A stretch of DNA of 64,000 bases from positions 2,558,001-2,622,000 of the forward strand of contig NZ_CP060820.1 in assembly GCF_014489475.1 (NCBI RefSeq), read 5' to 3'. Positions 29,489 through 42,817 of this stretch are shown here, one piece after another; the first letter of the stretch is position 1, and each line of letters starts with the position of its first letter. The stretch is from Lysobacter terrestris (GTDB taxonomy: Bacteria; Pseudomonadota; Gammaproteobacteria; Xanthomonadales; Xanthomonadaceae). A program made the position numbers and the translations under genes. The notes beneath the pieces were generated by a model. That model saw only the letters and a program-made list of their open reading frames with translations. It was not told the origin of the DNA and did no database searches.

Positions 29489-30361
29489 TCAGAACAGCAG
29501 CGACGACATCTTGCGGCGGTAGGCGCCGACCAGGTCCTCGTCCTCGATGATGCGGAAGGCATCGATCAGCGAGCGGCGCGGCAGGCCGTCTTCGTAGTTG
29601 CGGTCGCGCCGCAGTATCTCCAGGAACTGGTCGAGGCCGGCCTGCGGCTCGCCGGCGACGATCCGCTGCACGCCGAGCAGGTGCCGCGCGCGCAGGTCGT
29701 CGGGGTTGCCGGCGATCGCGGCTTCGAGCACTTCCACCGGCGGCGCGTTGTCGAGCAGGGCCGCGAAGCCGAGGCGGGAACGCGCGCTCACGGCGCGGTC
29801 GTCGTGGGCGAGGTTGGCGGGCAGGGCATCGAGCAGCTGCTCCGCCTCGCGCGCGGCGCCGGTCTTCAGCAGGGCGAGGGCCAGGTCGAGCTTGCGCGCA
29901 TCGTCCTCGGGGTGGTCCGCGACTTCGCCGCGCAGGCGCACGACTTCGGCATGCGGATCCAGCGGCGCGGCGTCGGGTTCGGCTGCCGCAGGTTCGGCCG
30001 CGGCGGCGGGTTCGATGCCGTGGTGCTTGAGGAATTCGCGCAGCTGGCCTTCCGGCAGCGCGCCGGGGAAGCCGTCGACGAGCTGGCCGCCCTTGACCAG
30101 GAACACGGTCGGGATCGAACGCACCTGGAACGCGGCGGCGATTTCCTGTTCCTTGTCGACATCGACCTTGGCCAGCAGGAATGCGCCGTTGTAGTCGTCG
30201 GCGAGCTTCTCGAGGATCGGCCCCAGCTGCTTGCACGGGCCGCACCATTCGGCCCAGAAGTCGACCAGAACGGGGACTTGCGTCGAGCGTTGCAGGACGT
30301 CGGCTTCGAAGTTGGCCGTGGTGGCGTCAAAGACGTGGGGCTGGGCGGTGTCGGTGGTCAT
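29489..30361 (-). CDS. Thioredoxin-TPR protein, CnoX/YbbN-like co-chaperone
   Basis: 290 residues from the ATG at 30361. Thioredoxin domain at about 8-112 with active site WCGPC (about 40-44) and the cis-Pro SIPTVFLV, then an Ala/Glu/Pro linker and a TPR region of the TPR_20/21 type to the C-terminus. In E. coli the homologue CnoX/YbbN protects against chlorine stress and hands clients to GroEL; unlike that protein this one keeps a canonical redox CxxC. Name by family. Confidence 0.88.
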   Translation of the reverse strand: MTTDTAQPHVFDATTANFEADVLQRSTQVPVLVDFWAEWCGPCKQLGPILEKLADDYNGAFLLAKVDVDKEQEIAAAFQVRSIPTVFLVKGGQLVDGFPGALPEGQLREFLKHHGIEPAAAAEPAAAEPDAAPLDPHAEVVRLRGEVADHPEDDARKLDLALALLKTGAAREAEQLLDALPANLAHDDRAVSARSRLGFAALLDNAPPVEVLEAAIAGNPDDLRARHLLGVQRIVAGEPQAGLDQFLEILRRDRNYEDGLPRRSLIDAFRIIEDEDLVGAYRRKMSSLLF

Positions 30362-30441
30362 CGGCAAGGGACTGCGGGCGGAATGGCAGCGAGATGGGGG
30401 CGCGGGCGCGTCGGCGCAAGTCCGGCGGGGCGCACGCTAGC

Positions 30442-31083
30442 ATGGTGGCCATGAAAGCCTTGCTCGCATTTGTTTCGCGCCATGCAGCGATGGTGGCGTT
30501 GTGGCTGTTCGTCGCCAGCGCGTGGCTGTTCGCGGCCCGCGTGGCGGAGTACTCGCACGCACGGCATCCGCTGGCGTTGCTCGGCGCCGCGCCGCTGCCG
30601 GGCGCGGCCTGGTTCAACCTGCTGGCCTTCGTGTTGCCCGGCCTGCTGCTCGCATCGGTCGCCATGCGCCTGCGCGCGCAGCTCGCGCGAACGGGAGCGC
30701 CGCAGGCACGGCGCTGGCTGCCGCGTATCGGTGCGCAGTTGATGCTGGTGGCGGCGGTGGCGTTCGCCGCGCAGGGCGTGTTCCGGCTCGATGCGAACGA
30801 GCTCGACGGCGCGCAGAACGGCCCGCATGCCGCGGCGTGGATGGTCTGGCTGATCGGCTTTGTGGCCGGTGGCGTCCTGCTCGGCATCGGCCTGCGTGGT
30901 GCCGCGCAGTGGCAGGGGTTGGCGATGGTGTCGCTGGCTGCCGCGGTGCTGCTGCCGGTGGTCGCGCTGCTGCTGCCCGGATGGGTGCCTGCCGGCTATG
31001 CGCAGCGGCTGGCGTTCGGGCTGTGGTTCGCCTGGGCGATCGCGGCCGAAGCGCGCATCGCGGCGAACGCACGCAACCCGTAG
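30442..31083 (+). CDS. DUF998-like integral membrane protein
   Basis: 213 residues, about six hydrophobic helices (first at 12-30, then about 55-75, 100-118, 132-155, 160-180 and 185-203). The layout fits DUF998-type membrane proteins; function unknown. Starts MVAMKALL; the second ATG at 30451 is an alternative. Divergent from the thioredoxin gene. Confidence 0.75.
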   Translation: MVAMKALLAFVSRHAAMVALWLFVASAWLFAARVAEYSHARHPLALLGAAPLPGAAWFNLLAFVLPGLLLASVAMRLRAQLARTGAPQARRWLPRIGAQLMLVAAVAFAAQGVFRLDANELDGAQNGPHAAAWMVWLIGFVAGGVLLGIGLRGAAQWQGLAMVSLAAAVLLPVVALLLPGWVPAGYAQRLAFGLWFAWAIAAEARIAANARNP

Positions 31084-31096
31084 TGCCGCGACGACC

Positions 31097-31350
31097 TCAG
31101 CCGTAGCGCAGCTTCAGCCCGAGGATCGTCGCCGCGAGTGCCAGGGTCACGATGTTGGACAGGATCATCGGCCACGACATCAGCACGATCCCGTAGGCGA
31201 GCCAGAACGCCACGCCCACGGTGAACATCACGTACATCCCCAGCGAAATCCCCTGCGTCTGCCGGCTGCGGATGATCTTGAAGGCCTGGGGGACGAACGA
31301 GACCGTCGTCAGCGTCGCGGCCGCGTAACCCACCCATTCGCCCGGGACGG

Positions 31351-31354
<4 letters not shown>
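31097..31354 (-). CDS. SemiSWEET-like PQ-loop sugar transporter subunit
   Basis: 85 residues from a GTG at 31354. Three membrane helices with the PQ motif [21 protein letters not shown] (about 17-37) and the N-rich third helix [22 protein letters not shown], diagnostic of SemiSWEET, which dimerises to transport small sugars. The GTG overlaps the TGA of the upstream amidohydrolase gene (GTGA), indicating translational coupling. Confidence 0.87.
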
Positions 31355-35639
<4,285 letters not shown>

Positions 35640-35804
35640 TCCGGTTCGTCTCCCCGCTACACGGGATGAGGGCTGGAACTGGTTCAGTGTGGGCCGCACC
35701 GCGGCCCGCTGGCGTGATGCGATCGTGAACGAAGCCGGCGGGCCACGGTCCTCCGGCTGCGTTCCGGCCTTGCCGCCTGCGCCGGGCTCGTCCAGACTTC
35801 CCGC

Positions 35805-36455
35805 ATGATCCGTCGCAGCCTGCCCATCGTCCTCGCGCTGGCCCTCACGGCCTGCGGTTTCCATCTTCGCAATGCGCTCGTCCTGCCTGCCGACCTGGGG
35901 ACAGTGCGCGTCGCATCGGCGAACCGGTACAGCCCGCTGGCCGATTCGCTCACGCAATCGATCCAGCGTGCCGGCGCGCATATCGCCGATGCGAACGATG
36001 CCGATGCGACCGTGATCGACCTGTTGTCGGAGCGCTGGGGCAATACACCCCTGAGCGTCGACCCGCTCGGACGCGCGCAGGAATACAGCCTGCGCTACGC
36101 CGTGGTGTTCGAGGTGCGCAAGGCCGACGGCACCAAGCCGGTGCCGCGCCAGGCGGTCGAACTGTCGCGCGACTACATCTCCAATCCCGTCAATGCCATC
36201 GGCACCGACAGCGAGCGCGACCTGCTGGCCAAGGAGCTGCGGCGCGAAATGGCCGCGGCGATCCTGCGCCGCCTCGACGCCGTGACCCGCGCCGGCGGCG
36301 CAACGGCAGCGCCGGCCTCGCGTCTGGACGAGCCGGTCGCCGAGGACGCGGCGAAGGCGGCGCTGGAAGCCGCCGACGCAAACCCGCCGCCGGACGAAGA
36401 GCCCGTGCCGGAAACTCCGGAAAGCCCGCCGGCCACTCCGCCGCAGCCGCGCTGA
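35805..36455 (+). CDS. lptE: LPS-assembly lipoprotein LptE
   Basis: 216 residues. Lipobox ALTAC at about 13-17, then GFHLRNALVLPADLGTVRVAS typical of LptE, which plugs the LptD barrel during LPS export to the outer membrane. The last 45 residues are Pro/Glu/Ala-rich and probably disordered, an extension beyond the usual domain. Position between leuS and holA is the standard context. Confidence 0.93.
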   Translation: MIRRSLPIVLALALTACGFHLRNALVLPADLGTVRVASANRYSPLADSLTQSIQRAGAHIADANDADATVIDLLSERWGNTPLSVDPLGRAQEYSLRYAVVFEVRKADGTKPVPRQAVELSRDYISNPVNAIGTDSERDLLAKELRREMAAAILRRLDAVTRAGGATAAPASRLDEPVAEDAAKAALEAADANPPPDEEPVPETPESPPATPPQPR

Positions 36456-36466
36456 CCGCCGGAACG

Positions 36467-37513
36467 ATGGAACTCAAGACGGAACAGCTGGCCGCGCAGG
36501 TGCAGGCGGGGCCGCTGCGTCCCGCCTACCTCATCGCCGGGCCCGAACCGCTGCGAGTGCTGGAAGCCGCCGACGCGGTGCGCGCCGCCGCACGCGCGCA
36601 GGGCGTGAGCGAGCGCGAGATCTTCGAAGCCGAGGGCAACCAGCGCGAGCCGGACTGGGCCGCGATGGAGTCCAGCTTCCGTGCGCCCAGCCTCTTCGCC
36701 AGCAGGCGCCTGTTCGAGCTGCGCCTGCCCACCGGCAAGCCCGGCACCGAGGGCGCGCGCATCATCGGCGAGTTCTGCGCCAACCCGCCGGGCGACATCA
36801 CCCTGCTGGTCACCGCGGGCGAATGGAGCAAGAAGCACGGCGGCAAGTGGAGCGAGGCGATCGGCCGGATCGGCCTGGTCGCGGTGGCGTGGCCGGTGAA
36901 ACCGCACGAGCTGCCTGGCTGGATCGAGGCGCGCCTGCGTTCGCGCGGGCTCAAGGCCGATCGCGACGCCGTGCAGCGCCTGGCCGAGCGGGTCGAGGGC
37001 AACCTGCTCGCGGCCGCGCAGGAGATCGAGAAACTCAAGCTGCTTTCCGACGGCGAAGTACTAGATGCCGCGCGCATGGACGACCTCGTCGCCGACGCGG
37101 CGCGTTTCGACGTGTTCCGCCTGGTCGACGCGGCGATGAACGGGCAGGGCGCGCAGGTGTCGCGCATGATCCGTGGCCTGCGTGGCGAGGGCGAGGCGGT
37201 GCCGGCGCTGCTCGGCATGGTGATCAAAGAGCTGCAGACCGCCGCCGCGTTGGCCCGCGCCGGCAATCTCGCCCATGCGTTCAAGGCGCAGCACGTCTGG
37301 GATTCCAAGCAGCCGATGTACCGTCGCGCGCTGCAACGCCACGACGCCAAGCGCTGGGACGCGTTCCTGGCCCAGGCCGGCCGCGTCGACAGCATCGCCA
37401 AGGGGCGGCCGCGGCGCGGGCTGGAGCCCGATGACGCCTGGGTCGCGCTGGAGCGCCTGCTGCTCGCCGTCGCCGAGCCGCGTGCCGCGCGGTTGCTCGC
37501 CGTGCGTGGCTGA
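36467..37513 (+). CDS. holA: DNA polymerase III subunit delta
   Basis: 348 residues. Clamp-loader subunit that opens the beta clamp. Begins MELKTEQLAAQVQAGPLRPAYLIAGPEPLRVLEAADAVRAAA, the typical start, with the AAA-like and collar regions after it (LPGWIEARLRSRGLKADRDAVQRLAERVEGNLLAAAQEIEKLKLL). 11 bases after lptE. Confidence 0.94.
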   Translation: MELKTEQLAAQVQAGPLRPAYLIAGPEPLRVLEAADAVRAAARAQGVSEREIFEAEGNQREPDWAAMESSFRAPSLFASRRLFELRLPTGKPGTEGARIIGEFCANPPGDITLLVTAGEWSKKHGGKWSEAIGRIGLVAVAWPVKPHELPGWIEARLRSRGLKADRDAVQRLAERVEGNLLAAAQEIEKLKLLSDGEVLDAARMDDLVADAARFDVFRLVDAAMNGQGAQVSRMIRGLRGEGEAVPALLGMVIKELQTAAALARAGNLAHAFKAQHVWDSKQPMYRRALQRHDAKRWDAFLAQAGRVDSIAKGRPRRGLEPDDAWVALERLLLAVAEPRAARLLAVRG

Positions 37514-37529
37514 AGCGGCGCGCAGCGGC

Positions 37530-38210
37530 ATGGCGGCGATGATCTGCTACGGCGGCACCTTCGATCCCGTGCACAACGGCCACCTCGCCGTGGCGCGCGC
37601 CGCGCGCGATGCGATGCAGGCGCGCGTCCGCCTGCTGCCCGCGGCGGATCCGCCGCACAAGGGGCCCACGCAGGCCGATGCGCAGCAGCGCGCGCGCATG
37701 CTCGACCTGGCCACTGCGGGCGAAACCGGGCTGAAGGTGGACCGCCGCGAGCTGCATCGCGCAGGCCCCTCCTACACGATCGACACGCTGCTGGAACTGC
37801 GCGCGCAGTCCGGCGGCCTGCAGCCGATCATCTGGCTGGTCGGTGGCGATTCGCTGCAGCAGCTGCACACCTGGCATCGCTGGCGCGAGCTGTTCACGCA
37901 GGCCCACATCCTCGCCGTGCAGCGGCCGGGCGCGCACATCGACCCGGACATGCTGGGCCAGGTCGCGCCGGAAGTGGCCGCGGAGGCGGCCGCGCGCTGG
38001 CGCCCGCTGGCCGAACTGGCGCATTCACCCGCCGGCGGCCTGGCCGTCCTGCCCTTGCAAGAACTGCGCCCGGAATCCTCGACCGCGCTGCGGCGGCGCA
38101 TCGCGGCGCGTGATCCGGGGTGGCGGGACTGGGTGCCGCCGTCCGTCGCCAGCTACATCGATCGGCACCGGTTGTACTCGACAGCCGCGCCAGACTCAGG
38201 TTCCCTATAA
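37530..38210 (+). CDS. nadD: Nicotinate-nucleotide adenylyltransferase
   Basis: 226 residues. Motif [13 protein letters not shown] near the N-terminus and SSTALRRRI near the C-terminus are the nucleotidyltransferase signatures; the enzyme makes deamido-NAD from nicotinate mononucleotide. Start ATG 37530 or 37539 (MICYGG); a GTG overlapping the holA stop is also in frame. Confidence 0.93.
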   Translation: MAAMICYGGTFDPVHNGHLAVARAARDAMQARVRLLPAADPPHKGPTQADAQQRARMLDLATAGETGLKVDRRELHRAGPSYTIDTLLELRAQSGGLQPIIWLVGGDSLQQLHTWHRWRELFTQAHILAVQRPGAHIDPDMLGQVAPEVAAEAAARWRPLAELAHSPAGGLAVLPLQELRPESSTALRRRIAARDPGWRDWVPPSVASYIDRHRLYSTAAPDSGSL

Positions 38211-38241
38211 TTCACCGGCAATCACCCAGAGTTCCGCACCC

Positions 38242-38679
38242 TTGACCAGCCAAGCCCAAGTCATCAAGACCCGCCTTCCCAATCCCCCGCCGCCGGCCGA
38301 AGTCCTGCTCAAGACGGTGCACGCCGCGGTAGAAGAGCTCAAGGCGCGGGACGTGGTCGAAATCGACGTGCGGGGCAAGAGCAGCGTCACCGATTTCATG
38401 GTCATCGCATCGGGCACCTCGACCCGCCACGTGAAATCGATCGCCGACGAAGTGGTCAAGTTCGCCAAGAACCTCGACGTCCAGCCGCTGGGCGTGGAAG
38501 GCGAGCGCGAGGCCGAGTGGGTGCTCGTCGACCTGGGCGATGTCGTCGTCCACGTCATGCTGCCGCGCGTGCGTGAGTTCTACGCGCTGGAGCGCCTGTG
38601 GACGGTGGGCGACCAGCCGCCGTCGCGCCATGAGGCGGAAGACTACGAAGGCGAGACCGGGGCCGGCCGCCGCGCCTGA
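38242..38679 (+). CDS. rsfS: Ribosomal silencing factor RsfS
   Basis: 145 residues from a TTG at 38242 ([25 protein letters not shown]); no ATG is available before the conserved domain. The core [39 protein letters not shown] is the RsfS/YbeB fold, which binds uL14 and blocks subunit joining in starvation. A TATAAT lies just upstream in the nadD 3' end. Confidence 0.9.
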   Translation: MTSQAQVIKTRLPNPPPPAEVLLKTVHAAVEELKARDVVEIDVRGKSSVTDFMVIASGTSTRHVKSIADEVVKFAKNLDVQPLGVEGEREAEWVLVDLGDVVVHVMLPRVREFYALERLWTVGDQPPSRHEAEDYEGETGAGRRA

Positions 38680-38701
38680 TTCATCCGGGCGTGATCGAAA
38701 G

Positions 38702-38726
38702 ACGGCGCCGGCAACGGCGCCGTTTT
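38702..38726 (+). terminator. Rho-independent terminator after rsfS
   Basis: ACGGCGCC and GGCGCCGT pair around a 6-base loop, followed by TTTT, 22 bases after the rsfS stop. Confidence 0.75.
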
Positions 38727-38850
38727 CGTTTGCGTGCACGTGTTCCGGGACTCGCTGGGCCAAAAAGGAATGCACGGATCGCATCCGTGCAATCTGCTCG
38801 CAACATGCAACCCGCAGGCTGGCCGCCTTCCAACAGGATGGAGTCCCCCG

Positions 38851-40428
38851 ATGCGTCAGTCCCGTGTTGTGCTGACTTGTGCGGCCTTGACCGTGCTCGC
38901 CGCCGCGCCGAGTTTTGCCGAAAGCCCGAAGCAGTGGTACGAAGACGGCGCCCGCGCCGCGCGCGACGGCGCCACCCAGCGTCCCAATAACCGCCCCGCG
39001 AAGAACGTCATCCTGATCGTGGGCGACGGCATGGGCCTGTCGACGGTGGCCGCGGCGCGCATCCTCGAAGGCCAGCTCAACGGCCATACCGGCGAGGAGA
39101 ACTCGCTGAGCTTCGAGCGCTTCCCCTACGTGAGCCTGTCCAAGACCTATTCGGTCGACGGGCAGACGGCCGATTCCGCGCCGACCATGACGGCGATGAT
39201 GACCGGCATCAAGACCAACCAGGGCGTGCTCGGCGTGACCCAGACCGCGCGCTACAACGACTGCGCGTCCGCGCGCGGCCAGGGCGTGGCGACGCTGCTG
39301 GAAATGTCCGAAGCCATGGGCCTGGCGACCGGCGTGGTGACCACCGCGCGCCTGACCCATGCCACGCCGGCCGCGACCTACGCGCACACGCCCAACCGCG
39401 ACTGGGAAAGCGACGCCGAGCTCAGCGCCGAGGCCAAGGCCAACGGTTGCAAGGACATCGCGCGGCAGCTGATCGAATTCCCGTTCGGCGACGGCATCGA
39501 AGTCGCGCTCGGTGGCGGCCGCAGCTACTTCCTGCCCAACACCTTCACCGATCCGGAAGACACCGGCAGCAAGGGTCGTCGCAAGGACGGCCGCAACCTC
39601 ACCGCGGAATGGGCGGCCAATCCGCAGTCGGCGTTCGTCTGGAACAAGGCGCAGTTCGACGCGATCGATCCGCGTAGCACGCGGCACCTGCTGGGCCTGT
39701 TCGAGCGCTCGCACATGGAATACGAGTACGACCGCCCGGTCGACGCCGGCAAGGAGCCGAGCCTGGCCGAAATGACCGGCAAGGCCATCGACGTGCTCAA
39801 CGCCAGCGGCAAGAAGGGCTATTTCCTGATGATCGAAGCCGGTCGCATCGACCACGCGCACCACGCCGGCAACGCGTTCCGCGCGCTCACCGACGCGGTG
39901 GAACTGTCCGATGCGGTGCGCGTGGCGCAGAGCAAGGCGTCCGCGGCCGATACGCTGATCATCGTCACCGCTGATCACAGCCACACCTTCACCGTCGCCG
40001 GCTATCCCGATCGCGGCAACGACATCCTCGGCAAGGTGCGCACCAACGGCCAGCTCGCGCTGGACGCCAACGGCAAGCCGTACACCACGCTCGGTTACGC
40101 CAACGGCCCCGGCTACCGCGTGCCTGGCCCGCGTCCCGACCTGACGCTGGTGGAGACCAATGCGCCCGCCTTCCTGCAGGAAGCCGCCGTGCCGCTGGAA
40201 TCGGAAACCCATGCCGCCGAAGACGTCGCGATCTACGCCCGCGGTCCCGGCGCGCATGCCTTCCAGGGCGTGGTCGAGCAGAACACGATCTTCCACGTGA
40301 TGGCGCAGTCCGAGCAGGGCGTGAACACCTTCCTCTGCCACCTGTTCGGCAATTGCGGCAAGCAGAAGAAGATCGTGCCGCCGCTGATGGTGAACGACCT
40401 GCTGGCAGGCATGGCCAAGCGCAAGTGA
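38851..40428 (+). CDS. phoA: Alkaline phosphatase
   Basis: 525 residues. Signal peptide to about residue 21 (APSFAES). Metal and nucleophile motifs are present: VGDGMG, GQTADSAPTMTAMMTG with nucleophile Ser109, GRIDHAHHAGN and TADHSHTF. Exported phosphomonoesterase of the PhoA/AP superfamily (PF00245-like). GGAG precedes the ATG. It interrupts the usual rsfS-rlmH order and overlaps the next gene. Confidence 0.92.
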   Translation: MRQSRVVLTCAALTVLAAAPSFAESPKQWYEDGARAARDGATQRPNNRPAKNVILIVGDGMGLSTVAAARILEGQLNGHTGEENSLSFERFPYVSLSKTYSVDGQTADSAPTMTAMMTGIKTNQGVLGVTQTARYNDCASARGQGVATLLEMSEAMGLATGVVTTARLTHATPAATYAHTPNRDWESDAELSAEAKANGCKDIARQLIEFPFGDGIEVALGGGRSYFLPNTFTDPEDTGSKGRRKDGRNLTAEWAANPQSAFVWNKAQFDAIDPRSTRHLLGLFERSHMEYEYDRPVDAGKEPSLAEMTGKAIDVLNASGKKGYFLMIEAGRIDHAHHAGNAFRALTDAVELSDAVRVAQSKASAADTLIIVTADHSHTFTVAGYPDRGNDILGKVRTNGQLALDANGKPYTTLGYANGPGYRVPGPRPDLTLVETNAPAFLQEAAVPLESETHAAEDVAIYARGPGAHAFQGVVEQNTIFHVMAQSEQGVNTFLCHLFGNCGKQKKIVPPLMVNDLLAGMAKRK

Positions 40429-41090
40429 TGCGCCGCGCACTGCTCCTGCTGCTCTGCGTGTTCGGAACCGGCCCCGTGTGGGCCGGTTCCAGCGCGGTGC
40501 AGGCACATGCCTGGGTCGCCGAATACCGCGTCCACGACGGCCAGGGCGATCGCACGCTGGTGCTGGTGCGCAGCGACGACCGCGTCGAATACCGCTTGGC
40601 GGGCGAGCCGGTGCGGGTCTGGGAAAACGGCGCCGATGGCCTCGTCCACCGCGAAGTATTCGTCGCCGACGGGCGCATCGTCAGTTACACGCCCGGCGAC
40701 CTGCGTGCGTTGGGACGCAATCCCGAATGGCTGTCGCTGAGCCATCTCGTCGACCCGGCGTTGCGTGCGCAGCTGCAGGCGCAGGGGGCGCGGAAGGTGT
40801 CCGCCCTGCGTAACGCACGAGCGCAACGCTATCGTGGCGAGGTGCACGGTGTGCCGGTGCAACTGGACTGGCTCGACGCCGCCGACCTGCCGGCGCAGTA
40901 CCGCAGCGGCAAGGGGAGGGCGGCGTACCGGCTCGAACTGCGCACGCTGGAGCAACGGCCGGCGAGCGTGGCGTTCACCGCGACCGACGGCTTGCGCGAG
41001 ATCGACTACGCCGACATCGGCGACATGGAACTGGATCCCTTCGCACGCCGCTACATCCGCGCAGGTGCCGGCGTAGCGGCGGAGCACTAG
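40428..41090 (+). CDS. Secreted protein of unknown function coupled to phoA
   Basis: 220 residues. Signal peptide to about residue 19 (TGPVWAGSS), then beta-rich sequence (AEYRVHDGQGDRTLVLVRSDDRVEYRLAGEPVRVWENGADGLVHREVFVADGRIVSY). TGATG overlap with phoA indicates co-translation, so a role with the phosphatase or phosphate stress is possible. Family not recognised. Confidence 0.8.
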   Translation: MRRALLLLLCVFGTGPVWAGSSAVQAHAWVAEYRVHDGQGDRTLVLVRSDDRVEYRLAGEPVRVWENGADGLVHREVFVADGRIVSYTPGDLRALGRNPEWLSLSHLVDPALRAQLQAQGARKVSALRNARAQRYRGEVHGVPVQLDWLDAADLPAQYRSGKGRAAYRLELRTLEQRPASVAFTATDGLREIDYADIGDMELDPFARRYIRAGAGVAAEH

Positions 41091-41133
41091 CGCAACGCGG
41101 CGCGTATCGGATCGCGTCCGCTACCATGCGCGG

Positions 41134-41604
41134 ATGAAAGCGAAGCTCATTGCCGTGGGGGAGCGCGCGCCACGTTGGGTGGCCGAGGGCTTCGGCGAGT
41201 ACCAGAAGCGCCTGTCGCACTGGCTGCCGCTGGAGCTGCAGGAGATCGAGCCGGGCCTGCGCGGCAAGGGCCGCGATGCCGCACGCGCCACCCAGGACGA
41301 AGGCGCGCGCGTGCTGTCCGCGCTGCCCAAGCAGGCCACGGTAGTGGCGCTGGACGGGCGCGGCCGCTCGTGGTCGTCCGAGCAGCTCGCGCAACGGCTG
41401 GAACATTGGCGCGGCCAGGGCCGCGACCTCGCCTTCCTGATCGGCGGCCCCGAAGGCCATGCACCCGAGGTGATCGCGCGCGCCGACGAGCAGTGGTCGC
41501 TTGGCCCGCTCACGCTGCCGCACATGCTGGTGCGGCTGGTCCTGGCCGAGCAGCTCTATCGCGCCGCAGCGTTGCTGGCGAACCATCCGTACCATCGCGC
41601 CTGA
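41134..41604 (+). CDS. rlmH: 23S rRNA (pseudouridine1915-N3)-methyltransferase RlmH
   Basis: 156 residues. SPOUT methyltransferase; the knot region FLIGGPEGHAPEVIARADEQWSLGPLTLPHMLVRLVLAEQLYRA carries the S-adenosylmethionine-binding loop and the conserved LPHxLVRxxLxEQLYRA end. Usually follows rsfS; here two genes intervene. Confidence 0.95.
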   Translation: MKAKLIAVGERAPRWVAEGFGEYQKRLSHWLPLELQEIEPGLRGKGRDAARATQDEGARVLSALPKQATVVALDGRGRSWSSEQLAQRLEHWRGQGRDLAFLIGGPEGHAPEVIARADEQWSLGPLTLPHMLVRLVLAEQLYRAAALLANHPYHRA

Positions 41605-41611
41605 TCGCGCA

Positions 41612-41706
41612 ACGGCTGCTCGCTGCGTTCGCCCCCTCATCTGCCCCGATCGAAGCATTAGGGGCAGCCGCTGCGAGCATGTTCTCCCCGCGAGCGGGGA
41701 GAAGAA
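41612..41706 (-). repeat. Dispersed repeat, copy 1 (inverted relative to 42536-42640)
   Basis: Contains GCTCGCTGCGTTCGCC, CTCATCTGCCCC, a GCATTAGGGG stretch and the palindrome CTCCCCGCGAGCGGGGAG. Read on the minus strand, the same elements occur in the same order at 42536-42640. Confidence 0.7.
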
Positions 41707-41768
41707 GAGAAATGCCGGGAGGCGCGGGCGACCAAGCCGGAGCAGGCCTTGGTCGCCCGACTTTCACG

Positions 41769-42443
41769 CTACCGGTCGAGATCGAACACCACCGGAACCA
41801 GACCGATCGCCTGCACCGCATGGCCGTCCTGCATCGCCGGCCGGAAGCGCCACTTCGCCAGCACCTGCTTGCGGGCCGCAGCGTCGAGGACGCGATGGCC
41901 GCTGCTTTGCGCGATCTGCACGTCGATCGGCCGGCCGTCGACATCGACCAGCACGCGCAGGGTGACCGTGCCGGTGAGCGACTGGCGTAGCGCCTCGATC
42001 GGGTAGCGCGGCGCCGGCGCGGTTTCGTACTCCAGACTCGCGCCGACCAGCGGCTTGGTGATCGAATTGCCCAGGCCCGGATCGACCTTGGCCACCTGCT
42101 CCGGCGGTGCCTGCGTGTCGCCTTCCTGTGCATGCTCGAACACCGGCGGCTGCGGCACTTCGATCTTCTGCGGCAGCACGGCGGGCGCGGGCGAGGTGCG
42201 CTTGACGACTTCCACCTGCTTAGGCGGTTCCGGTGGCTTGGGATTGTCCTTGGGCTTGACCGGCATGTAGTCGTAGATGGCCTGTGGCTCCGCCGGCGGC
42301 GCCACCGGCATGTTCAACGGCGCCAGCAGCAACAGCAGTGCGGCGCCGTTGATCGCGAAGGCACCGGCCTCGCCGCAGATGCGGGTGAAGTCGAGCTTTC
42401 CGAAATGGAAGCGCTGCGTGCGCAGGGCGTGGGACTGGACCAT
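41769..42443 (-). CDS. TonB-family energy transducer protein
   Basis: 224 residues from the ATG at 42443, chosen for the GGAGG six bases upstream. One membrane helix (about 27-44, GEAGAFAINGAALLLLLAPLN), a Pro/Lys-rich periplasmic linker (PVKPKDNPKPPEPPKQ), and a C-terminal TonB domain (APRYPIEALRQSLTGTVTLRVLVDVDGRPIDVQIAQSSGHRVLDAAARKQVLAKWRFRPA). Couples inner-membrane energy to outer-membrane receptors. No exbB/exbD nearby. Confidence 0.9.
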   Translation of the reverse strand: MVQSHALRTQRFHFGKLDFTRICGEAGAFAINGAALLLLLAPLNMPVAPPAEPQAIYDYMPVKPKDNPKPPEPPKQVEVVKRTSPAPAVLPQKIEVPQPPVFEHAQEGDTQAPPEQVAKVDPGLGNSITKPLVGASLEYETAPAPRYPIEALRQSLTGTVTLRVLVDVDGRPIDVQIAQSSGHRVLDAAARKQVLAKWRFRPAMQDGHAVQAIGLVPVVFDLDR

Positions 42444-42535
42444 GTGCCACCTCCGGAAGTTGTCGGGCATGGATCACAACGCGCCGACCGGGCGACTGGG
42501 GTTTGGCATTTGGGGATGAGCTGCAAGAAGTCGTG

Positions 42536-42640
42536 ACTCCTTCTCCCCGCGTGCGGGGAGAAGATGCCCGCAGAGCCTGCCCCCGAATGCTTTAGTCGGG
42601 GGGGCAGATGAGGAGAGGCGAGCGCAGCGAGCTGCCTTCG
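42536..42640 (+). repeat. Dispersed repeat, copy 2
   Basis: Palindrome CTCCCCGCGTGCGGGGAG, then GCCTGCCCCCGAATGCTTTAG, GCAGATGAGGAGAGGCGAGCGC. A further copy of the palindrome (CTCCCCGCACGCGGGGAG) lies at about 42700-42717. No gene lies in 42444-42817. Confidence 0.7.
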
Positions 42641-42761
42641 CTTTCACTGCGGAGCAGAGCACTGCTCGCTAACGCTCGCGGCCCCTTCCGCCTTCGGCAC
42701 TCCCCGCACGCGGGGAGAAGGAAAGTCTGGTTGCCCACTTGGCCGGGATGCTCTGGGCATG

Positions 42762-42787
42762 AAAAAGGCCCGCTTGCGCGGGCCCTT
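42762..42787 (-). terminator. Rho-independent terminator of the SIMPL gene
   Basis: On the minus strand GGCCCGC and GCGGGCC pair around a 4-base loop followed by TTTTT, 31 bases beyond the stop of the SIMPL gene. Confidence 0.8.
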
Positions 42788-42817
42788 GTTCCACTACGAC
42801 GCAAGTAGCGTGGCGCC

